DNA of 32,533 nucleotides. Source: Massilia sp. UBA2604 (GTDB lineage: Bacteria; Pseudomonadota; Gammaproteobacteria; Burkholderiales; Burkholderiaceae_D). The notes under the pieces were generated by a model that was given only the letters and a program-made list of their open reading frames with translations, was not told the DNA's origin and searched no databases. Below, piece after piece: positions 14,871 through 24,683 of this stretch. The translations under genes and the position numbers were made by a program. Each line of letters starts with the position of its first letter. The stretch's first letter is position 1. The stretch spans positions 1 through 32,533 of the forward strand of contig DDKG01000072.1 of assembly GCA_002339265.1 (NCBI GenBank), given 5' to 3'.

Positions 14871-16712
14871 TCACAGTGCGCGCAACACCCCCATCGCTCC
14901 CGCCATCTTTTCGGACAGCAGGGAGGTATCGCTGTGCGTCATCACCAGCTGGTGTGTGGCGCGGGTCATCGCCACATACAGGAGTCGCGCCTCGTCCGCG
15001 TCGTTCTCGCCTTCCTGCGGCGGCGCGCCGATGCCGGGAATGCACACCATGGGAAATTCCAAGCCCTTACTGCTGTGCATGGTGATCAGCTTGACGCTGT
15101 CGTGTTCCGGGGCGAACGACTGCTTGCGATCCTGCTGCCACTGGTGCGGTATGCGCTTGTGCTTCAGGGCGTCGACCAGCAGCTTGCCGATGCCGTAGCG
15201 GCGGTAGACGACCGCCATGTCGTTCCACGGCATTCCCAGACGATTGGCCTCGACCAGGCGACCGGCCAGGAAAGCGGCTTCGTCCTTCAGCGTCGGCAGC
15301 GTGACGAGCAGGGGTTTTGGGCCGCGGCGTCCTGCGCTCATCGGCAGCACGGTCGGCGCCTGGTCTTCCTCGGCATCGCTCGGGGCCAACAGATTGTCGG
15401 CGAAGGCGCGCGCCACGGCCAGGATCTCGGCCGTGTTGCGGTAGTTCAGTTTCAGGATGGTGGTGCGGCCCTTGGCCTGGATGCCGACGCTGGAAAACGA
15501 GAACCTCGGTTTCTTGCGGTCGCCATAGATCGACTGGGCGTCGTCATACAGCACGAGCAGCGAATTCGAGTCCGGATGCACCATCTGCACCACGAGCTTG
15601 AACCATTCCGGCTTGAAGTCGTGTCCCTCGTCGATCAGCACGGCGTCGTACTGCGCCGACGGGACCAGCTTCTGGTCGACCGAGCGGATCACGCGTTCCA
15701 CGCAGGCTTCGAAGAAGGCGTTGGCGTCGCCATCGTTGACCGGCTTGCCGGCGTGATAGGCGTCGAGCTGCCGCACGCACCAGGCATGGAAGGTGGCCAC
15801 ATGAACCTTGTCTTGCAAGCCCTTGGTCTCCATCACGCTTGCAAGCTTGGTCGCCAGGGTCTTGTTATAGCAAAGCACCAGGATGGGCCGTGCGCAGGAT
15901 GTCGCCAGGTGTTCGGCGCGGTAGCCCAGGATCAGCGTCTTGCCCGAACCCGCGACGCCGTGAATGACGCGGTGTCCTTCGCCCAGGCTGCGCGCCAGTT
16001 GCTCCTGCTGCAGGTCCATCACGCGCAGGACGTCCGGCAGTTCGACCGTCAGCTGTCCCGGTTCGTCGAAGGCGCCCGGCTGGGGCGGAATGCGCACCTC
16101 GGGGAAGATGTGCCAGCGGATGCGGTCGATCTGCGGCAGTGTCAGCTTCATGGTGAATTTGATGGGGAACATCTGCCACAGCCGCTGCTGGAAGGCTTCG
16201 GCATCGACGGACTCGGTCATCTCGTCCTGGCAAATGACGAGGTGCGGCGGCAGCACGCCGCCCAGCTCGGCCTTGTCGAACTGCTTGCGGGTGATATTGG
16301 TCAGCACCACGCCATGGCCGTAGGGGAAGAAGGGCTTGCCTTTCAGCGAGCCGCTGGGCCAGATCAGTTGCGGGTCGCGTTCGAGCTTGTTGACGACGGC
16401 GAACATGTACTGGCGCGCCTGTTCCAGCGGATTCTGCACATGCTTGATGCCATCGCCCGCCAGGATCGCCGCGGTCTGCTTGTCGATGCTGCGGATCGTG
16501 TCGGGACGCCAGTCCTTGACTTCGAGGACCAGCAGGCCGCGGTTCGGATGAAAGACGATGAAGTCGGGGTGCTGCGTGCGATCGCCGATCGAGACGTCAT
16601 ACCAGCACAGGTAATCGTCTTCTAGTTTGTCTTCGAGACGGCCCGCCAGGCGGCGCTCACCGGGCGTCATGCGCGAGGCGCAGGCGCCGATCGACGGAAT
16701 CAGCGTTGCCAT
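14871..16712 (-). CDS. NERD-domain superfamily 1 (UvrD/Rep-like) helicase
   Basis: A 613-residue cytoplasmic protein with two parts. Residues 15-125 are a NERD (nuclease-related) domain with the acidic core HPDFIVFHPNRGLLVLEVKDW (Asp 50, Glu 64, Lys 66). From about 235 it is an SF1 helicase: QQEQLA (Q motif region), Walker A GVAGSGKT (252-259), Walker B VLIDEGHDF (358-366), YDDAQSIY (motif III), LNYRNT (motif IV), ITMHSSKGLEF (motif V) and LYVAMTRA (motif VI). All motifs look intact. AAGGAG lies 5 bases before the ATG. NERD helicases are scattered in bacteria and are thought to process DNA; a role in defence or mobile-element biology is possible given the recombinase next to it, but that is inference. 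Confidence 0.88.
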   Translation of the reverse strand: MATLIPSIGACASRMTPGERRLAGRLEDKLEDDYLCWYDVSIGDRTQHPDFIVFHPNRGLLVLEVKDWRPDTIRSIDKQTAAILAGDGIKHVQNPLEQARQYMFAVVNKLERDPQLIWPSGSLKGKPFFPYGHGVVLTNITRKQFDKAELGGVLPPHLVICQDEMTESVDAEAFQQRLWQMFPIKFTMKLTLPQIDRIRWHIFPEVRIPPQPGAFDEPGQLTVELPDVLRVMDLQQEQLARSLGEGHRVIHGVAGSGKTLILGYRAEHLATSCARPILVLCYNKTLATKLASVMETKGLQDKVHVATFHAWCVRQLDAYHAGKPVNDGDANAFFEACVERVIRSVDQKLVPSAQYDAVLIDEGHDFKPEWFKLVVQMVHPDSNSLLVLYDDAQSIYGDRKKPRFSFSSVGIQAKGRTTILKLNYRNTAEILAVARAFADNLLAPSDAEEDQAPTVLPMSAGRRGPKPLLVTLPTLKDEAAFLAGRLVEANRLGMPWNDMAVVYRRYGIGKLLVDALKHKRIPHQWQQDRKQSFAPEHDSVKLITMHSSKGLEFPMVCIPGIGAPPQEGENDADEARLLYVAMTRATHQLVMTHSDTSLLSEKMAGAMGVLRAL

Positions 16713-16805
16713 ATGCGCTCCTTGTTTCGTTCAGAGAATCATTCTACCCGACGCCCCGAACGCGAAAACTCGCCAATCTTCACGGCGATACGCCGCCGGG
16801 ATTGC

Positions 16806-17771
16806 TTATTTTGCACGGTCCAGCAGGCCGCGCGCCTGCAACCACTCTTCGGCGCGGCGCGGCCACCCCGAAGCGGTGCCCAGCGCGGTGCGCATGCCCA
16901 TGCCATGTTCGCCATGCTCGAACAGGTACATCTCGGCCGGCACCTTCGCGCGCGTGAGCGCTTGGTAGAACAGGATGCTGTTCTCGACCGGAACGGCGGC
17001 GTCGGCCTGGGTGTGGATCAGCAGGGTAGGCGGGGTACGCTCCGTCACCTGGCGCGCGACCGACATCAACTCCACATCCGCGGCGCTCGGCGCGGCGCCG
17101 AGCAGGGCGTTGCGCGAGCCCATATGCGCCGCCGGACCGTCGAGCGCAATCACCGGGTACATCAGCACCAGGAAGTCGGGCCGCGCGCTCACCGCATCGA
17201 GCGCATTGCCGGTACGCCCAAGCGGATGGTCGAAGAGGGTGCCGGCGCTGGCGGCGAGATGGCCGCCGGCCGAGCTGCCCATCACGCCGATGCGATCCGG
17301 CTGCAGCTTGTAGTGCGAAGCCTGCGAACGCACCAGGCGCACCGCGCGCAGCACGTCCTGCAGCGGGGCCGGATGGCCGAATTCGCGCATGCGGTACTTG
17401 AGCACGAAGGCCGTCACGCCAAGGCTCGACAGCCAGCGCGCATACTGTTCGCCTTCGCGCTGGATCGCCAGGCGCTCGTAGCCGCCGCCTGGGCAGATGA
17501 TGACGGCGCTGCCGTTGGCGCGGTCGACTGCGGCAGGATAGACGGTCAATGTGGGCTCGGCGACCCGGCTGATCCGGCCGTCGACGTAGCGCTCGGGTTC
17601 GAGTCCGGCGCGGGCGCCGGGCACGCCTTCGGGCCAGATCGGGATGGTGGCGGGCGCCGGTGGCCAGTTTTCCGCCGCTGCAGGCGTGGCCGACAGCGCG
17701 GCGCCCGATGTGGATGCGGCCAGCATGGCGGCCCCGACGTGTTTCAAGATGCGTCTCCGTGTCGTGTGCAT
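16806..17771 (-). CDS. Exported alpha/beta hydrolase, probable carbohydrate esterase
   Basis: A 321-residue alpha/beta hydrolase of the BD-FAE/acetylxylan-esterase-like group. The N-terminus TTRRRILKHVG plus a hydrophobic stretch suggests Tat export, with a mature start near AAAENWPPAP. IPIWPEGVPGA (43-53) is typical of this group. The oxyanion segment CPGGGY (93-98), the nucleophile elbow GSSAGG (Ser 167), Asp 257 (HTQADAAVP) and His 289 (HGEHGMG) give a complete triad. It probably removes acetyl or feruloyl groups from plant polysaccharides; the substrate is not fixed by sequence. TAAGGA lies about 6 bases before the ATG. The helicase starts 93 bases downstream on the same strand with its own ribosome site, so read-through is possible though no functional link is evident. 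Confidence 0.8.
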   Translation of the reverse strand: MHTTRRRILKHVGAAMLAASTSGAALSATPAAAENWPPAPATIPIWPEGVPGARAGLEPERYVDGRISRVAEPTLTVYPAAVDRANGSAVIICPGGGYERLAIQREGEQYARWLSSLGVTAFVLKYRMREFGHPAPLQDVLRAVRLVRSQASHYKLQPDRIGVMGSSAGGHLAASAGTLFDHPLGRTGNALDAVSARPDFLVLMYPVIALDGPAAHMGSRNALLGAAPSAADVELMSVARQVTERTPPTLLIHTQADAAVPVENSILFYQALTRAKVPAEMYLFEHGEHGMGMRTALGTASGWPRRAEEWLQARGLLDRAK

Positions 17772-17871
17772 GGTTATCCTTATTCATTATTGTCCTTATG
17801 GTAACCCAGTAAAGGATGAGCAACTACTGCATTCAACCCTCCAGCTGGAAGGCAGTGGCATCACTGCGTGC

Positions 17872-17989
17872 TAAAATACGCGCGCTATCCTTGGCAGTAG
17901 CGGATCGAGCGAAGCGAGACTCTCCACGAGAAATTCCGTACTGTAATTAGTGACCCATGAGCCCTGTTCAGACAGGGCTTTCTATTTTT
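17872..17989 (+). ncRNA. Putative small RNA or 5' leader upstream of OsmC-YcaO gene
   Basis: A TAAAAT box (17872-17877) could start a transcript near 17884 that ends at the terminator at 17989, about 105 bases. The predicted fold has a closing stem, CAGTA-CGGA (17895-17904, one bulged G) with TCCGTACTG (17935-17943), enclosing a small TCTC-CAC-GAGA hairpin, then a single-stranded link and the terminator hairpin. A dyad GCAGT-N6-ACTGC (17852-17867) sits just upstream. No good -35 box is seen. No known RNA family was recognised. It could be a free small RNA or a leader that attenuates the gene starting at 18013. Confidence 0.45.
17960..17989 (+). terminator. Intrinsic terminator 23 bases before the OsmC-YcaO start
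   Basis: AGCCCTG (17960-17966) and CAGGGCT (17973-17979) form a perfect 7-bp stem with a 6-base loop, followed by the T-rich tract TTTCTATTTTT. This is a good Rho-independent terminator. Its place directly before a coding start, with no upstream gene on this strand, means that it ends a small RNA or is a regulated attenuator. Confidence 0.75.
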
Positions 17990-18012
17990 ACCCACCGTAT
18001 CTGGATTTTTCC

Positions 18013-20214
18013 ATGGAAATTAAAGTCAACTTCCTCGACAAGCTTCGCCTGGAAGCCAAGTTCGACGATTTCACCGTCATCGCCGACCAGCCCATCCGCT
18101 ACAAGGGCGATGGCTCGGCGCCGGGGCCGTTCGATTACTTCCTGGCCTCGTCGGCCCTGTGCGCGGCGTATTTCGTGAAGTTGTACTGCAATACCCGGAA
18201 TATCCCGACCGAGAATATTCGCCTGTCGCAAAATAATATCGTCGACCCGGAAAATCGCTACAAGCAGATCTTCAAGATCCAGGTCGAGCTGCCGGCTGAC
18301 ATCTCCGAGAAAGACCGTCTGGGCATCCTGCGCTCGATCGAGCGCTGCACGGTGAAGAAAGTGGTCCAGGAGGGCCCCGAATTCGTGATCGAGGAAGTGG
18401 CGAACCTGGACGCCGACGCTCAGGCCTTACTGACGCTGCAGCCGGATGCGGCATCGCGCACCTATATCCCGGGCAAGGACTTGCCACTCGAGCAGACCAT
18501 CGCCAATATGTCGGGCATGCTGGCCAGCTGGGGCATCAAGATCGAGATCGCCTCGTGGCGCAATATCGTCCCGAATGTATGGTCTCTTCATATCCGCGAT
18601 GCGCATTCGCCGATGTGCTTCACCAACGGCAAGGGCGCGACCAAGGAAAGCGCATTGGCCTCGGCCTTGGGCGAATACATCGAGCGCCTGAACAACAACC
18701 ATTTCTATGCCGGCGTGTTCTGGGGCGAGGACATCGCCAACGCCGACTTCGTGCATTATCCGAACGAGCGCTGGTTCAAGCCGGGCAAGAAGGATGCGCT
18801 GCCGGATGGCATCCTCGACGAATACAGCCTGTCGTTCTACGATCCGGACGGCGAACTGCGTGGATCGCACCTGATCGACACCAATTCGGGTAACGTCGAG
18901 CGCGGCATCTGTGCGCTGCCTTTCGTTCGTCATTCCGATGGCGAAGTGGTTTACTTCCCCTCCAACCTGGTCGAGAACCTGTACGCCAGTAATGGCATGA
19001 GCGCCGGTAACACGCTGGCCGAAGCCCAGGTGCAGTGCCTGTCCGAGATCTTCGAGCGCGCCGTCAAGCGCGAGATCCTCGAAGGCGAGATGGCCTTGCC
19101 CGACGTCCCGCAAGAAGTGCTGGCGAAATACCCCGCCATCGTGGCCGGCATCAAGGGCCTGGAAGAGCAGGGCTTCCCGGTGCTGGTCAAGGACGCCTCG
19201 CTGGGCGGCCAGTATCCGGTGATGTGCGTGACCCTGATGAACCCGCGCACCGGCGGCGTCTTCGCCTCCTTCGGCGCCCACCCGAACTTCGAAGTGGCGC
19301 TGGAACGCAGCCTCACCGAACTGCTGCAGGGCCGCAGCTTCGAAGGCCTGAACGACCTGCCGCGGCCGACCTTCGCCAGCGAAGCCGTGACCGAGCCGTA
19401 TAACTTTGTCGAGCACTTCATCGATTCGAGCGGCGTGGTCTCGTGGCGCTTCTTCAGCGCCAGGTCGGACTACGATTTCGTCGAGTGGGACTTCACCGCG
19501 CAGGGCGACAACGCCAACGCCGAGGAAGCCGCGACCCTGCTCGCGATCCTCGAAGAGATGGGCAAGGAAGTCTACACCGCCGTCTACGACCAGCTGGGCG
19601 CCGTGGCCTGCCGCATCCTGGTGCCCGATTATTCCGAGGTGTATCCGGTCGAGGACCTGATCTGGGATAACACCAATAAATCGCTGCTGTTCCGTTCCGA
19701 TATCCTCAACCTGCACCGCCTGGACGACGACAGCCTGGCGGCGCTGCTCGAACGCCTGGAAAACAATGAGCTCGACGAGTACTCCGACATCGCCAGCCTG
19801 ATCGGCATCGAGTTCGACGAGAATACGGATTGGGGCCAGCTGACGGTGCTCGAACTGCGCCTGCTGATCAACCTGGCCCTGAAGCGCCTCGAGGACGCCC
19901 ACGAACTGGTCGGCGCCTTCCTGCAGTACAACGACAACACCGTCGAGCGCGGCCTGTTCTATCAGGCCATGAACGTGGTGCTCGAAGTGGTGCTGGACGA
20001 CGAGCTGGAACTCGACGACTACGTGGTCAACTTCCGCCGCATGTTCGGCGACGCCAGGATGGACGCGGTGCTCGGCTCGGTCGAGGGCACGGTGCGCTTC
20101 CACGGCCTGACCCCGACCAGCATGGCGCTCGAAGGGCTCGACCGCCACCACCGCCTGATCGACAGCTACCGCAAGCTGCACGCGGCGCGCGCGAAGGCGG
20201 CAGCCGCGAAGTAA
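18013..20214 (+). CDS. OsmC-YcaO fusion protein
   Basis: A 733-residue cytoplasmic protein. Residues 1-140 are an OsmC/Ohr-like domain with both redox Cys in place: Cys 50 (SSALCAAYF) and Cys 112 (SIERCTVKKV). From TYIPGKDLPLE (150) it matches E. coli YcaO along its length: CFTNGKGATKESALASALGEYIERL, LYASNGMSAGNTLAEAQVQ, YDASLGG-like DASLGGQYPV, FASFGAHPNFEVALERSLTELLQGR and IDSSGVVSW. YcaO proteins use ATP to activate a backbone amide; E. coli YcaO is linked to beta-methylthiolation of ribosomal protein S12, with an incompletely known role. OsmC domains reduce peroxides or bind sulfur species, so the fusion hints at sulfur or redox chemistry. The start at 18013 avoids the upstream terminator, although an open frame extends back to 17950. 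Only a weak GGA precedes the ATG. Confidence 0.93.
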   Translation: MEIKVNFLDKLRLEAKFDDFTVIADQPIRYKGDGSAPGPFDYFLASSALCAAYFVKLYCNTRNIPTENIRLSQNNIVDPENRYKQIFKIQVELPADISEKDRLGILRSIERCTVKKVVQEGPEFVIEEVANLDADAQALLTLQPDAASRTYIPGKDLPLEQTIANMSGMLASWGIKIEIASWRNIVPNVWSLHIRDAHSPMCFTNGKGATKESALASALGEYIERLNNNHFYAGVFWGEDIANADFVHYPNERWFKPGKKDALPDGILDEYSLSFYDPDGELRGSHLIDTNSGNVERGICALPFVRHSDGEVVYFPSNLVENLYASNGMSAGNTLAEAQVQCLSEIFERAVKREILEGEMALPDVPQEVLAKYPAIVAGIKGLEEQGFPVLVKDASLGGQYPVMCVTLMNPRTGGVFASFGAHPNFEVALERSLTELLQGRSFEGLNDLPRPTFASEAVTEPYNFVEHFIDSSGVVSWRFFSARSDYDFVEWDFTAQGDNANAEEAATLLAILEEMGKEVYTAVYDQLGAVACRILVPDYSEVYPVEDLIWDNTNKSLLFRSDILNLHRLDDDSLAALLERLENNELDEYSDIASLIGIEFDENTDWGQLTVLELRLLINLALKRLEDAHELVGAFLQYNDNTVERGLFYQAMNVVLEVVLDDELELDDYVVNFRRMFGDARMDAVLGSVEGTVRFHGLTPTSMALEGLDRHHRLIDSYRKLHAARAKAAAAK

Positions 20215-20223
20215 GCCCAGCAT

Positions 20224-20338
20224 GTAGGGTGGACGGCTCTGCCGTCCACGCGTCCAATTCCACTGCGATCTGCCACTTTGCACGCACGGTTTGAACGCGT
20301 GGACGGCGAGCCGCCTCGCCGGCCGCGTCCACCCTACG
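20224..20338. repeat. Interspersed inverted repeat after OsmC-YcaO
   Basis: The left unit 20224-20253 (GTAGGGTGGACG...GCCGTCCACGCGT) recurs inverted and longer at 20295-20338 (ACGCGTGGACGGC...CGTCCACCCTAC). The left unit is itself a perfect hairpin: GTGGACGGC (20229-20237), loop TCT, GCCGTCCAC (20241-20249). The right unit carries about 14 extra bases rich in GCCGG. It differs in sequence from the repeat at 4056-4162 but has the same two-unit inverted layout. It may end ycaO transcription; no T-tract is present. Confidence 0.75.
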
Positions 20339-20403
20339 TTTGCCATCGCACCAGGCCGTGGGTAGAATCGTCGTGTTCGCTTCACGCTCCGGGGGAGAGG
20401 CAG

Positions 20404-22017
20404 ATGCGCGACGCAATCATCATCGGCGCCGGCCATAACGGGCTGGTTTGCGCCTGGTACCTGGCTCGCGCTGGCTTGAAGGTCATGCTGCTCGAGCGGC
20501 GCGACGTCGTCGGCGGCGCCGCGGTCACCGAGGAATTCCATCCCGGTTTCCGTAACTCGGTGGCCGCCTACACCGTCTCGCTGCTCAATCCCAAGGTGAT
20601 CCGCGACATGGAGCTGGCCCGGCACGGCCTGCGCATCGTCGAACGTCCGCTCTCCAATTTTCTCCCGCTCGAGGATGGCCGCTACCTGAAGGTCGGCGCC
20701 GGCCAGACCGCTGCCGAGGTGGCGAAGTTCTCGCAGCGCCACGCCGGGCGCCTGGACGACTACCACCGCCACCTGGACGACGCGGCCGACCTGCTGCGCG
20801 AACTCGTCCTGCAAACGCCGCCGAACCGCATTCAGGGCGGCTGGCTGGCCACGCTGCCCGAGCTGCTCAAGGCCGGCCGGCTCGGCAACCGGATGCGCAA
20901 GCTGACGCTGGCGAGCCAGCGCGAACTGCTGGACCTGTTCACGAAGTCGGCCGGCGACTACCTGGATGGCTGGTTCGAGAGCGATCCGATCAAGGCGGCC
21001 TATGGCTTCGACAGCGTGGTGGGCAACTACGCCAGTCCCTATACGCCAGGGTCGGCCTATGTGCTGCTGCACCACGTGTTCGGCGAGGTCAATGGCAGGA
21101 AGGGCGCCTGGGGCCACGCCATCGGCGGCATGGGCGCCATCACCCAGGCGATGGCCAAGGCGGTACAGGCCCTGGGCGTCGAGATCCGCACCGGATGCGC
21201 GGTGGCCGAAGTCGTGCTGCATAAAGGCCGCGCCACCGGCGTCGTCGCAGGCAAGGGGGAGCGGCTCGATGCCCGCGCCGTCGTGTCCAATCTCAATCCG
21301 CGCCTGCTGTACACCCGACTGGTCAACCCGGGCGCGCTGCCGCCCGACTTCCTGCGCCGCATGCAGGCCTGGCGCTGCGGCTCGGGCACCTTCCGCATGA
21401 ACGTCGCGCTGTCCGAGTTGCCCGACTTTACCTGCTTGCCTGGCAAGCGCATGGCCGACCACCACGGCAGCGGCATCGTCATCGCACCCAGCCTGCATTA
21501 CATGGAGCGCGCCTACCACGACGCGCGCGCCTCCGGTTGGTCGCAGGCGCCGATCGTCGAACTCCTGATCCCGTCGACGCTCGACCCGAGCCTGGCCCCG
21601 GCAGGGCAGCACGTGGCCAGCCTGTTCTGCCAACACGTCGCGCCGGTACTCCCCGATGGCGCGAGCTGGGACGATCACCGCGAGCAGGTCGCTGACCTGA
21701 TGATCGACACCGTCGACCGCCATGCGCCGAACTTCCGGCGTGCCGTGCTGGGTCGCCAGATCATGAGCCCACTCGACCTCGAACGCACGTTCGGCCTGGT
21801 CGGCGGCGACATCTTCCATGGGGCGCTGGGGCTGGACCAGCTGTTCTCGGCGCGCCCGATGCTGGGCCACGCCGACTACCGCGGACCGGTGGCGGGCCTG
21901 TACACCTGCGGCGCGGGCGCTCACCCCGGTGGCGGCGTGACCGGCGCGCCGGGCCACAACGCCGCGCGCGAGATCCTGCGCGACTTCAGGCAACCAGCGT
22001 TCCGATCACGCGCGTGA
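20404..22017 (+). CDS. FAD/NAD(P)-dependent oxidoreductase, phytoene dehydrogenase-like
   Basis: A 537-residue cytoplasmic flavoprotein. The N-terminal Rossmann fingerprint is IIIGAGHNGLVCAWYLARAG followed by Glu 34 (LLERRDVVGGAA), which binds the ADP part of FAD. GAWGHAIGGMGAITQAMA (about 238-255) and the C-terminal GLYTCGAGAHPGGGVTGAPG (about 498-517) are the conserved segments of the CrtI/PYROXD2 group. The reaction is unknown: members are often named phytoene desaturases, but there are no carotenoid genes around it, so a carotenoid role is not supported. GGGGAGAGG lies 4-12 bases before the ATG. The stop codon is inside an 18-base perfect palindrome (22003-22020). It is probably a single-gene unit after the inverted repeat. 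Confidence 0.85.
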   Translation: MRDAIIIGAGHNGLVCAWYLARAGLKVMLLERRDVVGGAAVTEEFHPGFRNSVAAYTVSLLNPKVIRDMELARHGLRIVERPLSNFLPLEDGRYLKVGAGQTAAEVAKFSQRHAGRLDDYHRHLDDAADLLRELVLQTPPNRIQGGWLATLPELLKAGRLGNRMRKLTLASQRELLDLFTKSAGDYLDGWFESDPIKAAYGFDSVVGNYASPYTPGSAYVLLHHVFGEVNGRKGAWGHAIGGMGAITQAMAKAVQALGVEIRTGCAVAEVVLHKGRATGVVAGKGERLDARAVVSNLNPRLLYTRLVNPGALPPDFLRRMQAWRCGSGTFRMNVALSELPDFTCLPGKRMADHHGSGIVIAPSLHYMERAYHDARASGWSQAPIVELLIPSTLDPSLAPAGQHVASLFCQHVAPVLPDGASWDDHREQVADLMIDTVDRHAPNFRRAVLGRQIMSPLDLERTFGLVGGDIFHGALGLDQLFSARPMLGHADYRGPVAGLYTCGAGAHPGGGVTGAPGHNAAREILRDFRQPAFRSRA

Positions 22018-22061
22018 TCGAAACTGGCTTCACATCGCTGCTTCGCTCAACTTGATGACTA

Positions 22062-22091
22062 AACCCGCCAAGCCGTTGTGCATGGCGGGTT
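22062..22091 (+). terminator. Stem-loop after the flavoprotein gene
   Basis: A perfect 9-bp stem, AACCCGCCA with TGGCGGGTT, has a 12-base loop and ends 74 bases after the stop codon. The strand ends in GGTTGG rather than a T-run, so it is a moderate candidate terminator. Confidence 0.45.
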
Positions 22092-22163
22092 GGAATCCTA
22101 ATATATCACCGCAGTTGGCCGATTGGATGCTCTGAGGCAACCCGAGTCCGCTGCTGTCTCTTT

Positions 22164-22194
22164 GCTGGCTCGCCGGCGTGCGAGTCAGCCCTTT
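22164..22194 (+). terminator. Terminator-like hairpin upstream of the TonB receptor gene
   Basis: A 10-bp stem (22164-22173 with 22180-22189, one G-U pair), a 6-base loop and the tail CCCTTTT make a weak intrinsic terminator. There is no upstream gene on this strand closer than the flavoprotein, so it could end a small RNA or act in the receptor leader. Confidence 0.4.
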
Positions 22195-22362
22195 TGAGAT
22201 TTCCCGTGCCTGGTGCGCCTCCGATGGTCGCGCCAGGCATGAACCCGCCGCAGCCGGCAGATAGAGGTAACGCGGCGCCGATGGACGGCCTTGTGACCGC
22301 TGAAATATTAGTCGATCACGACGCTTGAAGAACGCATTTCACAATTATTATCAGGAGACACA

Positions 22363-24648
<2,286 letters not shown>

Positions 24649-24683
24649 GGTGAGAACAACCTGACCGATTCCATCTACAAGAC

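Larger units (their letters stand above)
22018..22362. other. 345-base intergenic region with several stem-loops
   Basis: No gene is supported here. AACCCGCCA (22062-22070) pairs with TGGCGGGTT (22083-22091), a likely end for the flavoprotein transcript. GCTGGCTCGC (22164-22173) pairs with GCGAGTCAGC (22180-22189) with one G-U pair, followed by CCTTTT, so it resembles a terminator. TGCCTGGTGCG (22207-22217) pairs with CGCGCCAGGCA (22229-22239). The A+T-rich end near 22300-22350 should hold the promoter and leader of the TonB receptor gene, but no convincing boxes were found. Confidence 0.6.

Noticed and set aside
18427..21993. Uninterrupted minus-strand open frame of 1188 codons across OsmC-YcaO and the flavoprotein gene
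   Set aside because: It is antisense to two genes with clear homology. Its translation is a repetitive Val/Gly/His/Arg/Ala mix without domains, as expected from third-position GC bias in a GC-rich genome.
20404..22017. Carotenoid biosynthesis gene (crtI)
   Set aside because: The fold is shared, but there is no crtB, crtE or crtY nearby and the sequence is closer to the general PYROXD2-like group, so no gene symbol is given.
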